This document shows, in pieces, positions 45,780 to 55,270 of a stretch of DNA of 64,000 nucleotides (position 1 is its first letter; every line of letters begins with the position of its first letter). The stretch comes from Ignavibacteria bacterium (GTDB lineage: Bacteria; Bacteroidota; Ignavibacteria; UBA10030; SZUA-254). The DNA lies in contig JACOSY010000060.1 of NCBI GenBank assembly GCA_016178595.1, forward strand, positions 1 through 64,000. Direction: 5' to 3'. A program made the translations under genes and the position numbers. The notes below the pieces were generated by a model. The model saw only the letters and a program-made list of their open reading frames with translations. It was not told the DNA's origin and did not search any database.

Positions 45780-47702
45780 ATGCCAACGATTAAACTTACA
45801 TTCCCTGATGGATCTGTTCGCGAATTCGAGCAAGGTGCAACGGGTCTCGATGTCGCGAAGAGTATCAGCTCAGGTCTTGCCCGAGAAGCGCTCGCCGTCG
45901 AGTTCAATGGTGAAGTATGGGATTTATCGAGGAATTTTTTCCAGAATGGAACCCTCAAGATTCTTAAGTGGACTGATGACGGTGGGAAGTTCGCCTACTG
46001 GCACAGCTCCGCTCACCTCATGGCAGAAGCCATAGAGTCTCTCTTCCCGGGCACGCGGTTCGGTATTGGTCCACCCATTGAGAACGGCTTCTACTATGAC
46101 ATCGACATGGGTGACCACGCTTTATCGCCCGACGATCTCAGCACGATCGAGGAAAAAATGTACGAGTTGACAAAACGAGACGTGCCCTACGTTCGAGAAG
46201 AGAAATCGTGGGACGACGCTGTCTCCTACTTTCAAAAAAAAGGTGATCCGTACAAACTTGAGCTTCTTGCCGGCTTGAAAGATAAGACGATTTCTTTTTA
46301 CCATCAGGGAAATTTCACGGATCTCTGCTACGGTCCGCACATTCCTTCTACAGGCAGAATCAAAGCTATCAAACTGCTGAGTGTGGCAGGCGCATACTGG
46401 CGCGGCAGTGAAAAGAACAAGATGCTTCAGCGCATCTATGGCATCACCTTTCCGTTGAAGAAGGAGTTGGATGATTATCTCTTCAGGCTCGAAGAGGCAA
46501 AACGCAGGGATCATCGAAAGCTTGGAAAGGAACTCGATCTTTTTGTCTTCCACGATATTGCGCCGGGCGCACCATTCTGGCTGCCGAAGGGCATGATCGT
46601 CTTCCGCGAGCTTGAGAAGCTCATTCGTGAGGAGCTTGATATGCGCGGTTACCAGGAGATCAGTACTCCTATCATGGTGAAGAAAGATTTATGGGAACAG
46701 TCGGGGCACTGGACGCATTACCAAGAGAACATGTTCCTGATAGAGTCAGAGGAGACAACTTATAGCCTGAAGCCGATGAACTGTCCCGAGAGTACGTTCG
46801 TCTACAAGCACAAGCTTCGCAGTTACAAGGATCTTCCGTTACGTTTCTCAGAACTTGGGCGGTTGCATCGCAACGAGCTTTCTGGTGCACTCGGCGGCAT
46901 GTTTCGTGTTCGTCAGATCACGATGGACGACGCACACATCTACTGTCGTCCGGACCAAATTTTCTCGGAGATCAATCAACTCATCGAGCTTGTCACACAC
47001 GTCTATTCGATGTTTGGGTTGAAGCCGATGTTCAATCTTGCAACGAAACCGGACAAGGGTATGGGTGATCCTCTGTTGTGGGAGAAGGCTGAAGCGAGCT
47101 TGAAGCAAGCACTGGAAACGAATAACATTGCGTACAAGCTCAAGCCGAAAGACGGTGCGTTCTACGGCCCGAAGATCGATATCCAGATTGAAGATGCAAT
47201 CGGACGCGAATGGCAAGTTGCAACAATCCAGCTTGACTTTGTGATGCTACCCGAGCGTTTTCATCTCGAATATGTTGCCGAAGACGGCTCACGTCAGCAG
47301 CCGGTAGCGATACACCGTGCCGTGTTCGGATCGTTTGAGCGCTTCATCGGAATCATTACGGAACATTTTGCCGGATCGTTCCCAACATGGCTTTCACCGA
47401 TTCAAGCTGTTGTCCTTCCGATCACTGATGCACACGTCGATTACGCGAAAAACGTTTTTGATTGTCTTGCAGCAGGCGGCGTTCGGATCGAGTTGGATGA
47501 CCGGAATGAGAAAGTGAATTACAAGATTCGTGACTGGGAAACTAAGAAAGTTCCCTACATGCTTGTCGTAGGAGAAAAAGAAAAGAGCGGTGGCTCCGTT
47601 GCCGTTCGCCAACATAAAAAAGGCGACATTGGCATGATGCCGCTTGGAGAGTTTATTGGCAAAATTCGATCGGAAATCGCACAAAAGATAATCACATCTT
47701 AG
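45780..47702 (+). CDS. thrS: Threonyl-tRNA synthetase
   Basis: A 640-residue class II synthetase. The N-terminal TGS domain (MPTIKLTFPDGSVREF) is followed by the editing domain with HSSAHLMAEA, the catalytic core with motif 2 RFSELGRLHRNELSGALGG, and the C-terminal anticodon domain. ATG 45780 matches the family start; the frame is open further upstream into tRNA-Val, which is accidental. It begins the conserved thrS-infC-rpmI-rplT cluster. The 104-base leader contains competing inverted repeats and a T-tract. Confidence 0.95.
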   Translation: MPTIKLTFPDGSVREFEQGATGLDVAKSISSGLAREALAVEFNGEVWDLSRNFFQNGTLKILKWTDDGGKFAYWHSSAHLMAEAIESLFPGTRFGIGPPIENGFYYDIDMGDHALSPDDLSTIEEKMYELTKRDVPYVREEKSWDDAVSYFQKKGDPYKLELLAGLKDKTISFYHQGNFTDLCYGPHIPSTGRIKAIKLLSVAGAYWRGSEKNKMLQRIYGITFPLKKELDDYLFRLEEAKRRDHRKLGKELDLFVFHDIAPGAPFWLPKGMIVFRELEKLIREELDMRGYQEISTPIMVKKDLWEQSGHWTHYQENMFLIESEETTYSLKPMNCPESTFVYKHKLRSYKDLPLRFSELGRLHRNELSGALGGMFRVRQITMDDAHIYCRPDQIFSEINQLIELVTHVYSMFGLKPMFNLATKPDKGMGDPLLWEKAEASLKQALETNNIAYKLKPKDGAFYGPKIDIQIEDAIGREWQVATIQLDFVMLPERFHLEYVAEDGSRQQPVAIHRAVFGSFERFIGIITEHFAGSFPTWLSPIQAVVLPITDAHVDYAKNVFDCLAAGGVRIELDDRNEKVNYKIRDWETKKVPYMLVVGEKEKSGGSVAVRQHKKGDIGMMPLGEFIGKIRSEIAQKIITS

Positions 47703-47705
47703 GAG
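47701..47705 (+). promoter_or_regulatory. Ribosome site that fixes the AUU start of infC
   Basis: AGGAG at 47701-47705 overlaps the thrS stop codon and lies seven bases before the ATT at 47713. It is not at a useful distance from the first in-frame ATG at 47800, nor from the out-of-frame ATG at 47741. Confidence 0.75.
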
Positions 47706-47712
47706 TAAGACT

Positions 47713-48288
47713 ATTAAAGGATCAGACCGCGTACGCATCAATGAAGACATCAAAGTTCCCCAAATTCGCGTCATCGATGACAGTGGGCAACTTGGTGTCA
47801 TGAGTCCAACGGAGGCGATCAAGATCGCGCGGCAGCGTGGTCTTGACCTTATCGAGATCGTGCCGAACGCAACTCCACCTGTATGTAAGGTTATGGACTT
47901 CGGCAAGTTCAAATACGAGCAGACTAAAAAAGACAAGCTCCAACGAAAGCACCAGCATGTTTCTCTGCTCAAAGAACTGCGCTTCCATCCAAATACCGAT
48001 GACCACGACTTTGAATTTAAAGTTCGTCATGGCCGGAGATTCCTGGAAGAAGGACACAAATTGAAAGCGACAGTCGTTTTCAAGGGGAGGGAAATCACAT
48101 ACAAAGAACATGGCGAGGAGCTCCTCAAGCGTCTTGCAGAGCAACTCGCAGATGTTGCCAAAGTTGACCAGGTCGCGAAGTTGGAGGGCAGAAGCATGGC
48201 AATGATATTCGCTCCTGACAAGATCGGAAAGAAGAAAACAGAAGGAAAGTCGAAAACACAAGGAAAGCAGAAATCTGTCGAAACCTAA
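47713..48288 (+). CDS. infC: Translation initiation factor IF-3
   Basis: A 191-residue factor that keeps ribosomal subunits apart and checks start codons. Translation most likely begins at ATT (47713). From there the frame reads straight into VRINEDIKVPQIRVIDDSG and QLGVMSPTEA, the universal IF-3 N-terminus; starting at the ATG 47800 would delete it. A rare AUU start is known in E. coli infC, where IF-3 represses its own synthesis by rejecting it. The C-domain shows KVMDFGKFKYEQ and KELRFHPNTDDHDFEFK, with a lysine-rich tail. Confidence 0.92.
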   Translation: MKGSDRVRINEDIKVPQIRVIDDSGQLGVMSPTEAIKIARQRGLDLIEIVPNATPPVCKVMDFGKFKYEQTKKDKLQRKHQHVSLLKELRFHPNTDDHDFEFKVRHGRRFLEEGHKLKATVVFKGREITYKEHGEELLKRLAEQLADVAKVDQVAKLEGRSMAMIFAPDKIGKKKTEGKSKTQGKQKSVET

Positions 48289-48306
48289 TTAATATGAAAG
48301 ACTCTT

Positions 48307-48501
48307 ATGCCTAAAATGAAGACGAATTCCGGAGCGAAGAAACGTTTCACTACAACTGCATCGGGGAAGTTGAAGCGTCATAAGGCGTTTCGTAGTCACA
48401 TTCTCTCCTCGAAGTCGCAGAAACGAAAGCGTCATCTACGGAAAGCAACGTTGGTATCGCCGGAGGAGCAGAGGCGCTTGCATATTTTGATTCAGTCGTA
48501 G
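48307..48501 (+). CDS. rpmI: Ribosomal protein L35
   Basis: A 64-residue basic protein of the large ribosomal subunit. [20 protein letters not shown] and [13 protein letters not shown] are the standard family sequence, and the length is typical. It is 18 bases after infC and in the conserved infC-rpmI-rplT order. Confidence 0.96.
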   Translation: MPKMKTNSGAKKRFTTTASGKLKRHKAFRSHILSSKSQKRKRHLRKATLVSPEEQRRLHILIQS

Positions 48502-48569
48502 GAACTTCGAAACAAGAGTAACATACTAAATCATAAAATCCATTCACATGAGGAAAGGAAAGAGCAACT

Positions 48570-48917
48570 ATGCCACGCTCGCAGAATAAAGTTGCCTCCC
48601 ACCGTCGTCGCAAGCGGATATTAGCGCGTGCGAAAGGCTACTGGGGTGCGAGAAGTAAAGTCCTCACGGTTGCAAAACACCACATCGACAAGGCGGAACA
48701 GCACGCCTACCGTGATCGACGCTTAAAGAAACGAGAGTTCCGTTCACTTTGGATTGCTCGCATCAATGCAGCCGCCCGAATGCACGGAACAACCTATTCA
48801 CGTTTGATGGACGCGCTCAACAAGAAGCAGGTAGAAATCAATCGCAAGGTCTTGGCCGACCTCGCAGCACGAAGTCCTGAGGCGTTTGCTGAAATTGTGA
48901 AGTTCGTTCAAGCGTAA
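48570..48917 (+). CDS. rplT: Ribosomal protein L20
   Basis: A 115-residue RNA-binding protein needed for early 50S assembly. [19 protein letters not shown] and [18 protein letters not shown], then [19 protein letters not shown]-type sequence, are diagnostic. GAGGAAAGGA precedes the ATG. In some bacteria L20 represses this operon; no leader structure for that is obvious here. A terminator-like hairpin follows. Confidence 0.96.
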   Translation: MPRSQNKVASHRRRKRILARAKGYWGARSKVLTVAKHHIDKAEQHAYRDRRLKKREFRSLWIARINAAARMHGTTYSRLMDALNKKQVEINRKVLADLAARSPEAFAEIVKFVQA

Positions 48918-48941
48918 TGCATCTTCATATCGAACGCGAAG

Positions 48942-48976
48942 GGAGGGGTACATGATGCTACCCCTCCATCATTTTT
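48942..48976 (+). terminator. Terminator between rplT and pheS
   Basis: GGAGGGGTA (48942-48950) pairs perfectly with TACCCCTCC (48959-48967) around an eight-base loop, followed by ATCATTTTT. The T-tract is interrupted, so read-through into pheS is possible. Confidence 0.7.
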
Positions 48977-49015
48977 GCGTTGACGGTGTGAAGATTGTTT
49001 TTCGCCGGCCCCTTT

Positions 49016-50029
49016 ATGATCGATCAAATAGAACAGATACGACGAGCTGCGGCGACTGAGATTGAAGCAGCATCAGACTTGCAGGCACTTGATATTACCC
49101 GCGTCAAGTATCTGGCGCGGAAAGGCGCGATTGCTAATCTCTTCGATAATCTGAAAACGATTTCCGCAACAGATCGACCGGCGATGGGAAAAGCTCTCAA
49201 CGAGCTACGCCAGTCTGTTCAAAGCCTTTTCGATCAAAAGAAAGCCTCTTTGGATTTGGCTGCAATGCCACAGCAGACCTCCTACGATCTAACGCTTCCA
49301 GGACGGATGCGATGGATCGGTTCAAAGCATCCCATCACACAAACAATCGATGAGATCAAGCGTATCTTCATTGGGATGGGTTTTCAAGTTGCGACGGGGC
49401 CCGAGATCGAAGACGATTACCACAATTTCGAAGCGCTAAACTTTCCTCCCGATCATCCTGCACGTGATATGCAGGATACGTTCTTTATCACAGACAAGAT
49501 ATTGCTGAGAACGCATACCTCACCCGTTCAGATTCGCGTCATGGAGAATCAGAAGCCGCCAGTTCGCGTGATCATTCCGGGTCGAGTATATCGGAATGAA
49601 GCCATCAGTGCCCGCAGCTATTGCCTCTTCCATCAGGTCGAAGGACTCTACGTTGACAAAGGTGTCACGTTCAGCGAACTCAAAGGCACGCTTCTCACCT
49701 TTGCTCGACAGTTTTACGGGAGTAGCATCAAATACCGTTTCCGTCCAAGCTTTTTTCCATTTACGGAGCCGAGTGCAGAGATGGATATTACGTGCTATCT
49801 CTGCTCAGGTAAGGGATGCAGAGTCTGCAAGCAAACTGGCTGGCTTGAGATTCTTGGATGTGGGATGGTTCATCCTAACGTCTTCAAGAATGTGAATTAT
49901 GATCCGGAAGAGGTGACTGGATATGCGTTTGGTATGGGTATTGAGCGAATCACAATGCTAAGGTATGGCGTGGATGATATCCGAACGCTCTTTGAAAATG
50001 ACACCCGATTTCTGAAACAATTCCGCTAA
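49016..50029 (+). CDS. pheS: Phenylalanyl-tRNA synthetase alpha subunit
   Basis: A 337-residue catalytic subunit of the alpha2-beta2 enzyme. An N-terminal coiled coil (1-85) precedes the class II core: [19 protein letters not shown], motif 2 [20 protein letters not shown] and motif 3 [17 protein letters not shown]. An internal [19 protein letters not shown] stretch resembles a zinc-ribbon, as in many PheS proteins. ATG 49016 gives the usual start; the frame opens seven codons earlier with TTG. pheT follows after 10 bases. Confidence 0.95.
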   Translation: MIDQIEQIRRAAATEIEAASDLQALDITRVKYLARKGAIANLFDNLKTISATDRPAMGKALNELRQSVQSLFDQKKASLDLAAMPQQTSYDLTLPGRMRWIGSKHPITQTIDEIKRIFIGMGFQVATGPEIEDDYHNFEALNFPPDHPARDMQDTFFITDKILLRTHTSPVQIRVMENQKPPVRVIIPGRVYRNEAISARSYCLFHQVEGLYVDKGVTFSELKGTLLTFARQFYGSSIKYRFRPSFFPFTEPSAEMDITCYLCSGKGCRVCKQTGWLEILGCGMVHPNVFKNVNYDPEEVTGYAFGMGIERITMLRYGVDDIRTLFENDTRFLKQFR

Positions 50030-50039
50030 CCTTTTTTCT

Positions 50040-52475
50040 ATGAGAGTTTCACTCCATTGGCTAAAGGAATACGTTGACTTTACGCTATCTGCTGAAGATC
50101 TTGCTGAGTGTCTGACGATGGTAGGTCTTGAAGTTGAAAGCATTGAGTATCAAGGTAAAAAGTATGAGAAGTTTGTAGTAGGGGAGGTGCTCGAGATTGC
50201 CAAGCATCCCAATGCAGATAGGCTGTCGGTCTGCAAAGTAAATACAGGTAAGGAAGCCCATCAAGTTGTTTGTGGTGCACCCAATGTTGCAGAGGGCCAG
50301 AAAGTAGCTGTAGGCTTGGTGGGAGCAGTTGTCCCTCACAATCAGCATGATCCCGACGGCAAGCCATTTGCCCTCTCGCATGTCAAGGTACGGAATGTCG
50401 ATTCCTATGGAATGATTTGTTCAGCATATGAGCTTGATCTGGGCGATGACAGGAACGGCATCATAGTCTTGGATTCAAATGCCAAGCCGGGCATTCCACT
50501 TGCACGATATCTTGGTCGTGAAGATACAGTTATAGAAGTTGGGATTACTCCGAACCGCCCTGATGCCATGAGCCATATAGGAATTGCTCGTGAAGTAGCC
50601 GCATTGTTGGGAAAAAGAATCAGGCTGCCAAAGGTAAAGGTAAAAAAGGGATCCGTTCCGATCAAAAAAGTACTGACGGTAGTAGTCGAGGATACACAGA
50701 GATGTCCTCGCTATACTGCACGAGTTATTCGCAATCTTCAAGTTGTGCCATCGCCTGGATGGCTACAGAATAGATTGAATTCCATTGGTATTCGACCAGT
50801 TAATAATATAGTTGACATAACGAATTATGTATTAATGGAAATCGGTCATCCACTTCATGCATTTGATTATGATAAAGTTGCGGGACAGAAAATTGTTGTT
50901 CGACTCGCTCAACAGGATGAGTTGTTCGTTACACTTGATCATAAGCAGCGTTCTCTTCGATCAGACACTTTACTGATTTGCGATGCTGAGCGGCCCATTG
51001 CCGTTGCTGGAGTGATGGGAGGTGAGAACAGCGAGATCTCTTCATCCACTACGGCGATTGTGATTGAGAGTGCCTATTTCATTCCTCAGTGCATTCGTAG
51101 TAGCTCGAAAGCCTTTAGTTTAAGTACAGATGCATCACAACGATTTGAGCGAGGAGCAGATCCCAATATCACTCTTTGGGCTGTCGATCGAGCAGCCTCG
51201 CTTATTCAGTCGATAGCCGGTGGTGAAGTTTTGAAAGGCGTGATCGATGTATATCCTAAGAAGATTCAACCCAAACGAATCACTCTTCGCCCTACAAGAG
51301 TCAATGAAGTCCTTGGTACAACTCTTAACCATAAAGAAGTTTCAGCTTTATTACAGAAGTTAAATATCAGAGTTGCTGGAAAGGCTCGTAAGAAAGTTGT
51401 ATCGTCTACTTCCTATGTGGTTCCTACCTATCGTCCCGACATCACGGAGGAGATTGATCTCGTTGAGGAGGTTGCTCGTGTATACGGTTACAACAATATC
51501 GATACGAAGACTGAATCGCTGATCAAATTTTATAGTTATGCTCCAGAATGGGAATTTGCCGATGAACTTCGGAACTGCCTCATCGGTGGCGGATACAGCG
51601 AAGTCATTGTGAACAGTATGCAGGAGAAATCTCAGGCACGACTCGCCTCCGACAAAGTTGTGGAAATTGCCAACCCGATCAGTAAAGATATGGGGGCACT
51701 TCGAACAAGCCTGATTCCAAGTATGCTCGGGGTCATCCGCCATAATATCTTTCACGGTGTTAAGGACCTCAGATTATTCGAAATAGGGAAGGCGTATTTT
51801 CATGATCCATCAATTGCTGATGGGACGTCTCTGCAAGGGTTTGTTGAAAAAGAACGGCTTTTATTGGCCCTCACGGGGATAGTTGAGCCTGTTTCCTGGG
51901 GTCGAAAACCGCGTTCCGTTGACATCTTTGATGCCAAAGGAGAGCTTCAAGTCCTCTTCAACAAGATTTCCCTTGACAAAATTAAATTTATTCCTTATTC
52001 TACTACCGACGCTTTAATTGATACCGGTCTACATGTTGAAATTAATGGGCAACATGTCGGTATGGTTGGATCAATACGTAAGGGACTTTTGTCAATGTTT
52101 GAGATCGAACAAGATGTCTACATAGGTGAACTTACACTCGATCCATTAAAGATGAACCGACTGCGAGCTCGAACGTATCAGTTACTTCCGAAGTTTCCGC
52201 CAGTTGTTCGAGATGTCGCATTCATTGTTGATGGCGCTATTTCGTCGGAAGTTCTTGAGTCTGCAATTCGTAATGCTGGGAAGCCGCTACTTACGTCTAT
52301 AAAGCTCTTTGATATTTATACTGGTGAACAAATTGAAAATGGGAAAAAGAGTTGTGCGTTTTCACTTCAATTTTTATCTGAGACGCGTACGCTGACGCAG
52401 GAAGAAGTCGATCGCACGATGCAACATGTTATTGTGCAGATTTCCTCTACGTTCGGCGCGACGTTGAGACAATAG
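50040..52475 (+). CDS. pheT: Phenylalanyl-tRNA synthetase beta subunit
   Basis: An 811-residue subunit with the normal domain order: N-terminal region MRVSLHWLKEYVDF, EMAP/OB-fold tRNA-binding domain (about 40-150), B3/B4 editing domain (about 215-380), B5 domain (about 410-475), synthetase-like core and C-terminal anticodon-binding (FDX-ACB) domain (720-811). It is noticeably more AT-rich than its neighbours by eye but intact. Confidence 0.95.
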   Translation: MRVSLHWLKEYVDFTLSAEDLAECLTMVGLEVESIEYQGKKYEKFVVGEVLEIAKHPNADRLSVCKVNTGKEAHQVVCGAPNVAEGQKVAVGLVGAVVPHNQHDPDGKPFALSHVKVRNVDSYGMICSAYELDLGDDRNGIIVLDSNAKPGIPLARYLGREDTVIEVGITPNRPDAMSHIGIAREVAALLGKRIRLPKVKVKKGSVPIKKVLTVVVEDTQRCPRYTARVIRNLQVVPSPGWLQNRLNSIGIRPVNNIVDITNYVLMEIGHPLHAFDYDKVAGQKIVVRLAQQDELFVTLDHKQRSLRSDTLLICDAERPIAVAGVMGGENSEISSSTTAIVIESAYFIPQCIRSSSKAFSLSTDASQRFERGADPNITLWAVDRAASLIQSIAGGEVLKGVIDVYPKKIQPKRITLRPTRVNEVLGTTLNHKEVSALLQKLNIRVAGKARKKVVSSTSYVVPTYRPDITEEIDLVEEVARVYGYNNIDTKTESLIKFYSYAPEWEFADELRNCLIGGGYSEVIVNSMQEKSQARLASDKVVEIANPISKDMGALRTSLIPSMLGVIRHNIFHGVKDLRLFEIGKAYFHDPSIADGTSLQGFVEKERLLLALTGIVEPVSWGRKPRSVDIFDAKGELQVLFNKISLDKIKFIPYSTTDALIDTGLHVEINGQHVGMVGSIRKGLLSMFEIEQDVYIGELTLDPLKMNRLRARTYQLLPKFPPVVRDVAFIVDGAISSEVLESAIRNAGKPLLTSIKLFDIYTGEQIENGKKSCAFSLQFLSETRTLTQEEVDRTMQHVIVQISSTFGATLRQ

Positions 52476-52485
52476 GAGACATGAA

Positions 52486-52863
52486 TTGAACCAACAGCAA
52501 CCTGAAATCGAAGTTGGTATGTCAAAGGATATAAATGTTCTCGATGACGTCTTTAAAGTGATTTGGGAGAGAATACGAGCTGCTACCGATTTGATTGGCC
52601 AGCTAAGGGAAGAAAGACGGATGCTTACCGATCAGCTCCGCGAAGTGGAACAGTCATACGCTGATCGGCTGAAGGCTTTTGAGAAAGAAATCATTATCTT
52701 GCGGTCAGATCTGATGACCAGGGACCAAGAACTCAAGCGACTCCGCGCCCAGCATACACAGTTGCTTAACGTGAATGGTCATCATTCATTTTCAGAAGAG
52801 GAACGAGAAATACTCAAGAGTAGGATTCGTGACTTAGTCACAAAGATCAACTCGTATTTGTAG
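52486..52863 (+). CDS. Coiled-coil protein next to zapA (ZapB-like candidate)
   Basis: A 125-residue protein with an almost continuous coiled coil (about 30-95, from IGQLREERRMLTDQLREVE onward) and a short helical tail. The start is TTG 52486, eight bases after AGGAG; a nearby ATG (52481) runs into a stop. Position directly before zapA suggests a cell-division partner that bundles FtsZ, in the manner of ZapB, but sequence alone does not show this. I do not recognise a named family. Confidence 0.6.
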   Translation: MNQQQPEIEVGMSKDINVLDDVFKVIWERIRAATDLIGQLREERRMLTDQLREVEQSYADRLKAFEKEIIILRSDLMTRDQELKRLRAQHTQLLNVNGHHSFSEEEREILKSRIRDLVTKINSYL

Positions 52864-52948
52864 TAAATCTGTTTGGTTGTACAAATGCTTAATATGTTTG
52901 ATCGGGAAGAAATTCAATACCAACCATGAAGGATTGAGATAAAAAGTT

Positions 52949-53245
52949 ATGGCAGCCGATGGCAAAAGCATTAAAGTGAAGATATTTGGTTCGGAATATC
53001 CACTCCGCGGCGAGAGCGAAGAGCTCACGAAACGAGTGGCCAGTTATGTGGATCAGATGATCAGTACCATCCATAATAAGATTCCGGAGCAACCACCTCT
53101 CACCGTTGCCGTCCTCTCAGCGCTCAATATCACAGAGGATTTATTCAAGGAGCGGGAAAAAAACCGATCCCTGACGACTCTTGTTGAAAGTGAGGTTGCA
53201 AGGATCAGTGAGTACCTCGATCAGTTCTTGAATACCGGCGTGTAA
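52949..53245 (+). CDS. zapA: Cell division protein ZapA
   Basis: A 98-residue FtsZ-ring stabiliser. KVKIFGSEYPLRGESEEL and VASYVDQMISTI are the ZapA N-terminal beta-alpha domain, and TVAVLSALNITEDLFKERE starts the dimerising coiled coil. Length and layout are typical. It follows the coiled-coil gene and precedes a structured RNA candidate. Confidence 0.88.
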   Translation: MAADGKSIKVKIFGSEYPLRGESEELTKRVASYVDQMISTIHNKIPEQPPLTVAVLSALNITEDLFKEREKNRSLTTLVESEVARISEYLDQFLNTGV

Positions 53246-53284
53246 GAAATTTCTTCCTGTTCTTTACCATAGAAGATGGTGCAA

Positions 53285-53566
53285 TGATATCGATTCGGAA
53301 AACCGCACCGTCAGCCGCAAGCCGAAGCTGAAAAGCTTCGGTGACTGAGTCAAACATATTAAAGAATCTTACAGTTACTTTAATAGGGAACTCGACTCAT
53401 GGGCGTCATATTACGGGCCTCGACTCGCTCGCGCGGGATCTGCTTAACCCCAAAACATCGGGAAGCGGCGGACAGTGGATGTAAGAAACGTTCAGGGGAG
53501 TACCCACCGTGTTTTGAAAGAGATTCTTCAATACACTAGACGAAGTCGGCTGCGTGCGGTTTTTTG
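53285..53566 (+). ncRNA. Structured RNA candidate between zapA and rny
   Basis: The 376-base gap 53246-53621 has no gene but a consistent RNA fold. AAAACCGCAC (53299-53308) pairs with GTGCGGTTTT (53554-53563), extended by CAGCCG (53312-53317) with CGGCTG (53547-53552), closing a domain of about 265 bases that ends in six T residues. Inside are CCGAAGCT-gaaa-AGCTTCGG (53322-53341) and a two-part arm TGAGTC...TATTAAAG / CTTTAATA...GACTCA (53346-53399). It lacks the hallmark sequences of tmRNA, RNase P RNA and SRP RNA. Position after zapA recalls 6S RNA genes of other bacteria, but the fold looks branched and is longer than usual 6S RNA. The 5' end is not known. Confidence 0.6.
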
Positions 53567-53621
53567 TTTCCCGTTGCGCGACCAAATCTTTCACAATCGC
53601 CAATCCTGAGATGGAGCTATT

Positions 53622-55190
53622 ATGTTGTACGAAGCGTATATTCTGATCCCCATAGTCGTTGTTCTTGTTGGAGCTTCCTTCGCGGTTGGATGGTATGTCA
53701 ACATTCGAATCGGGCAGAGTAAAGTTTCCAGTGCCGAAGAACGGGCAAAAAAAATTATTAGCGATGCCGAGAAAGACTCCCAGGGTATTAAGAAGGAAAA
53801 ACTTCTCGAAGTCAAGGATGAATGGTATAAGAAGAAGCAGGAGTTTGAGCACGATGCCAATCAGAAGCGCAACAAGCTTCAGTCATTTGAGAAACAGCTT
53901 CAGGGGAGAGAGGATAATGTCGAGCGTAAAGTTGACCTTCTGAACAAGAAGGAAAAGGACACTAATGAAGTTAAGCGACAGTTGGACGAACGATTGAAAC
54001 AGGCCGAGGAGAAGCAAGCGGCGCTTCATCGGCTTATTCAAGAAGAAAATCAGCGACTCGAAAGAGTTTCCTCCCTTTCTCGCGAGGAGGCAAAAAAACT
54101 TCTTCTCGATAACTTAACAAATGAGACGAAAGTTGAAGCCGCGCAAATGCTCAAGGATATACGCGATACGGCGCGTCTTGAAGCAAAGAAGGATGCTCAA
54201 AAGATTGTTATCCAGGCTATTCAGCGTACAGCCGCCGACCATTGCGTTGAAACAACCGTGAGTGTGCTCCACATCCAGAATGATGAAATGAAGGGGCGCA
54301 TCATTGGAAAAGAAGGAAGAAACATTCGTGCGTTCGAAGCTGCCACGGGAGTTGATGTGATTGTAGATGACACACCGGAAGCGGTTATCCTCTCCGGTTT
54401 TGATCCGCTCCGTCGTGAAGTTGCGCGCCTCTCTCTTGAGCGACTCATCGCCGATGGACGAATCCATCCTGCGCGCATTGAAGAAGTTGTTGAAAAGGTT
54501 CGTAAGGAACTTGATGAAGAACTATTACACACGGGTGAAAACGCTTTGCTTGAAGCGGGATTACATGGCGGCCATCAAGAAATTCTCAAACATATCGGAC
54601 GGATGAAGTACCGTTCCAGCTATGGACAAAACCTCCTTGCACATAGTCTCGAGGTTGCATATCTCACAGGCTTGATGGCGGCGGAATTTGGATTCGATGC
54701 CAACCTTGCCAAGCGAGCGGGACTTCTTCACGATATTGGAAAAACAGTCGATCGCAGTGTCGAAGGACCCCACGCGCTTCTTGGTTTCGACTTGACGAAA
54801 AAATTTGGCGAGCATCCGCTTGTTGTCAATGCCGTTGGCTCGCATCACGAAGATATTCCGATGGAACATCCGATTGCGGCACTCGTTCAAGCAGCCGATG
54901 CCATCAGCGGAGCACGACCCGGTGCTCGTCGGGAATCGGTCGAAGGCTATGCGAAGCGACTCGAACAACTGGAAAGTATGGCCAAATCGTTTGACGGCGT
55001 TGCAACGACATACGCAATCCAGGCTGGACGCGAAATCCGCGTGATTGTCGAGCATGATAAAATTGATGATGCCATGGCTGACCAGCTTGCACACGATATC
55101 GCAAAGAAAATTCAGCAGGAAATGGGTTACCCCGGCCAAATCAAAGTCATAGTAATTCGTGAGAGACGCTCGATTGCATACGCGAAGTAG
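53622..55190 (+). CDS. rny: Ribonuclease Y
   Basis: A 522-residue membrane-anchored endoribonuclease that starts mRNA decay. It has an N-terminal membrane helix (7-27), a long coiled coil (30-200), a KH RNA-binding domain (GRIIGKEGRNIRAFEAATG, about 225-243) and an HD phosphohydrolase domain with LLHDIGKTVDR and GSHHED. The ATG is five bases after GGAG. It follows the structured RNA and ends in a strong terminator. Confidence 0.95.
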   Translation: MLYEAYILIPIVVVLVGASFAVGWYVNIRIGQSKVSSAEERAKKIISDAEKDSQGIKKEKLLEVKDEWYKKKQEFEHDANQKRNKLQSFEKQLQGREDNVERKVDLLNKKEKDTNEVKRQLDERLKQAEEKQAALHRLIQEENQRLERVSSLSREEAKKLLLDNLTNETKVEAAQMLKDIRDTARLEAKKDAQKIVIQAIQRTAADHCVETTVSVLHIQNDEMKGRIIGKEGRNIRAFEAATGVDVIVDDTPEAVILSGFDPLRREVARLSLERLIADGRIHPARIEEVVEKVRKELDEELLHTGENALLEAGLHGGHQEILKHIGRMKYRSSYGQNLLAHSLEVAYLTGLMAAEFGFDANLAKRAGLLHDIGKTVDRSVEGPHALLGFDLTKKFGEHPLVVNAVGSHHEDIPMEHPIAALVQAADAISGARPGARRESVEGYAKRLEQLESMAKSFDGVATTYAIQAGREIRVIVEHDKIDDAMADQLAHDIAKKIQQEMGYPGQIKVIVIRERRSIAYAK

Positions 55191-55213
55191 TATATCTTTC
55201 ATTACCCTGTGGA

Positions 55214-55252
55214 AGCCAGTACCTGTCTTGTTGAGGATACTGGCTTTTTTTT
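55214..55252 (+). terminator. Rho-independent terminator after rny
   Basis: AGCCAGTA (55214-55221) pairs with TACTGGCT (55238-55245), with a further CCT/AGG inside, followed by eight T residues. It lies 24 bases after the rny stop. Confidence 0.9.
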
Positions 55253-55270
55253 GATCATTCGAAGAACAGG

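Noticed and set aside
53246-53621. tmRNA, RNase P RNA or SRP RNA in the zapA-rny gap
   Set aside because: There is no tRNA-like T-loop end, no GAGGAAAGUCC-type P4 element and no SRP GGAA core; only a general structured RNA is supported.
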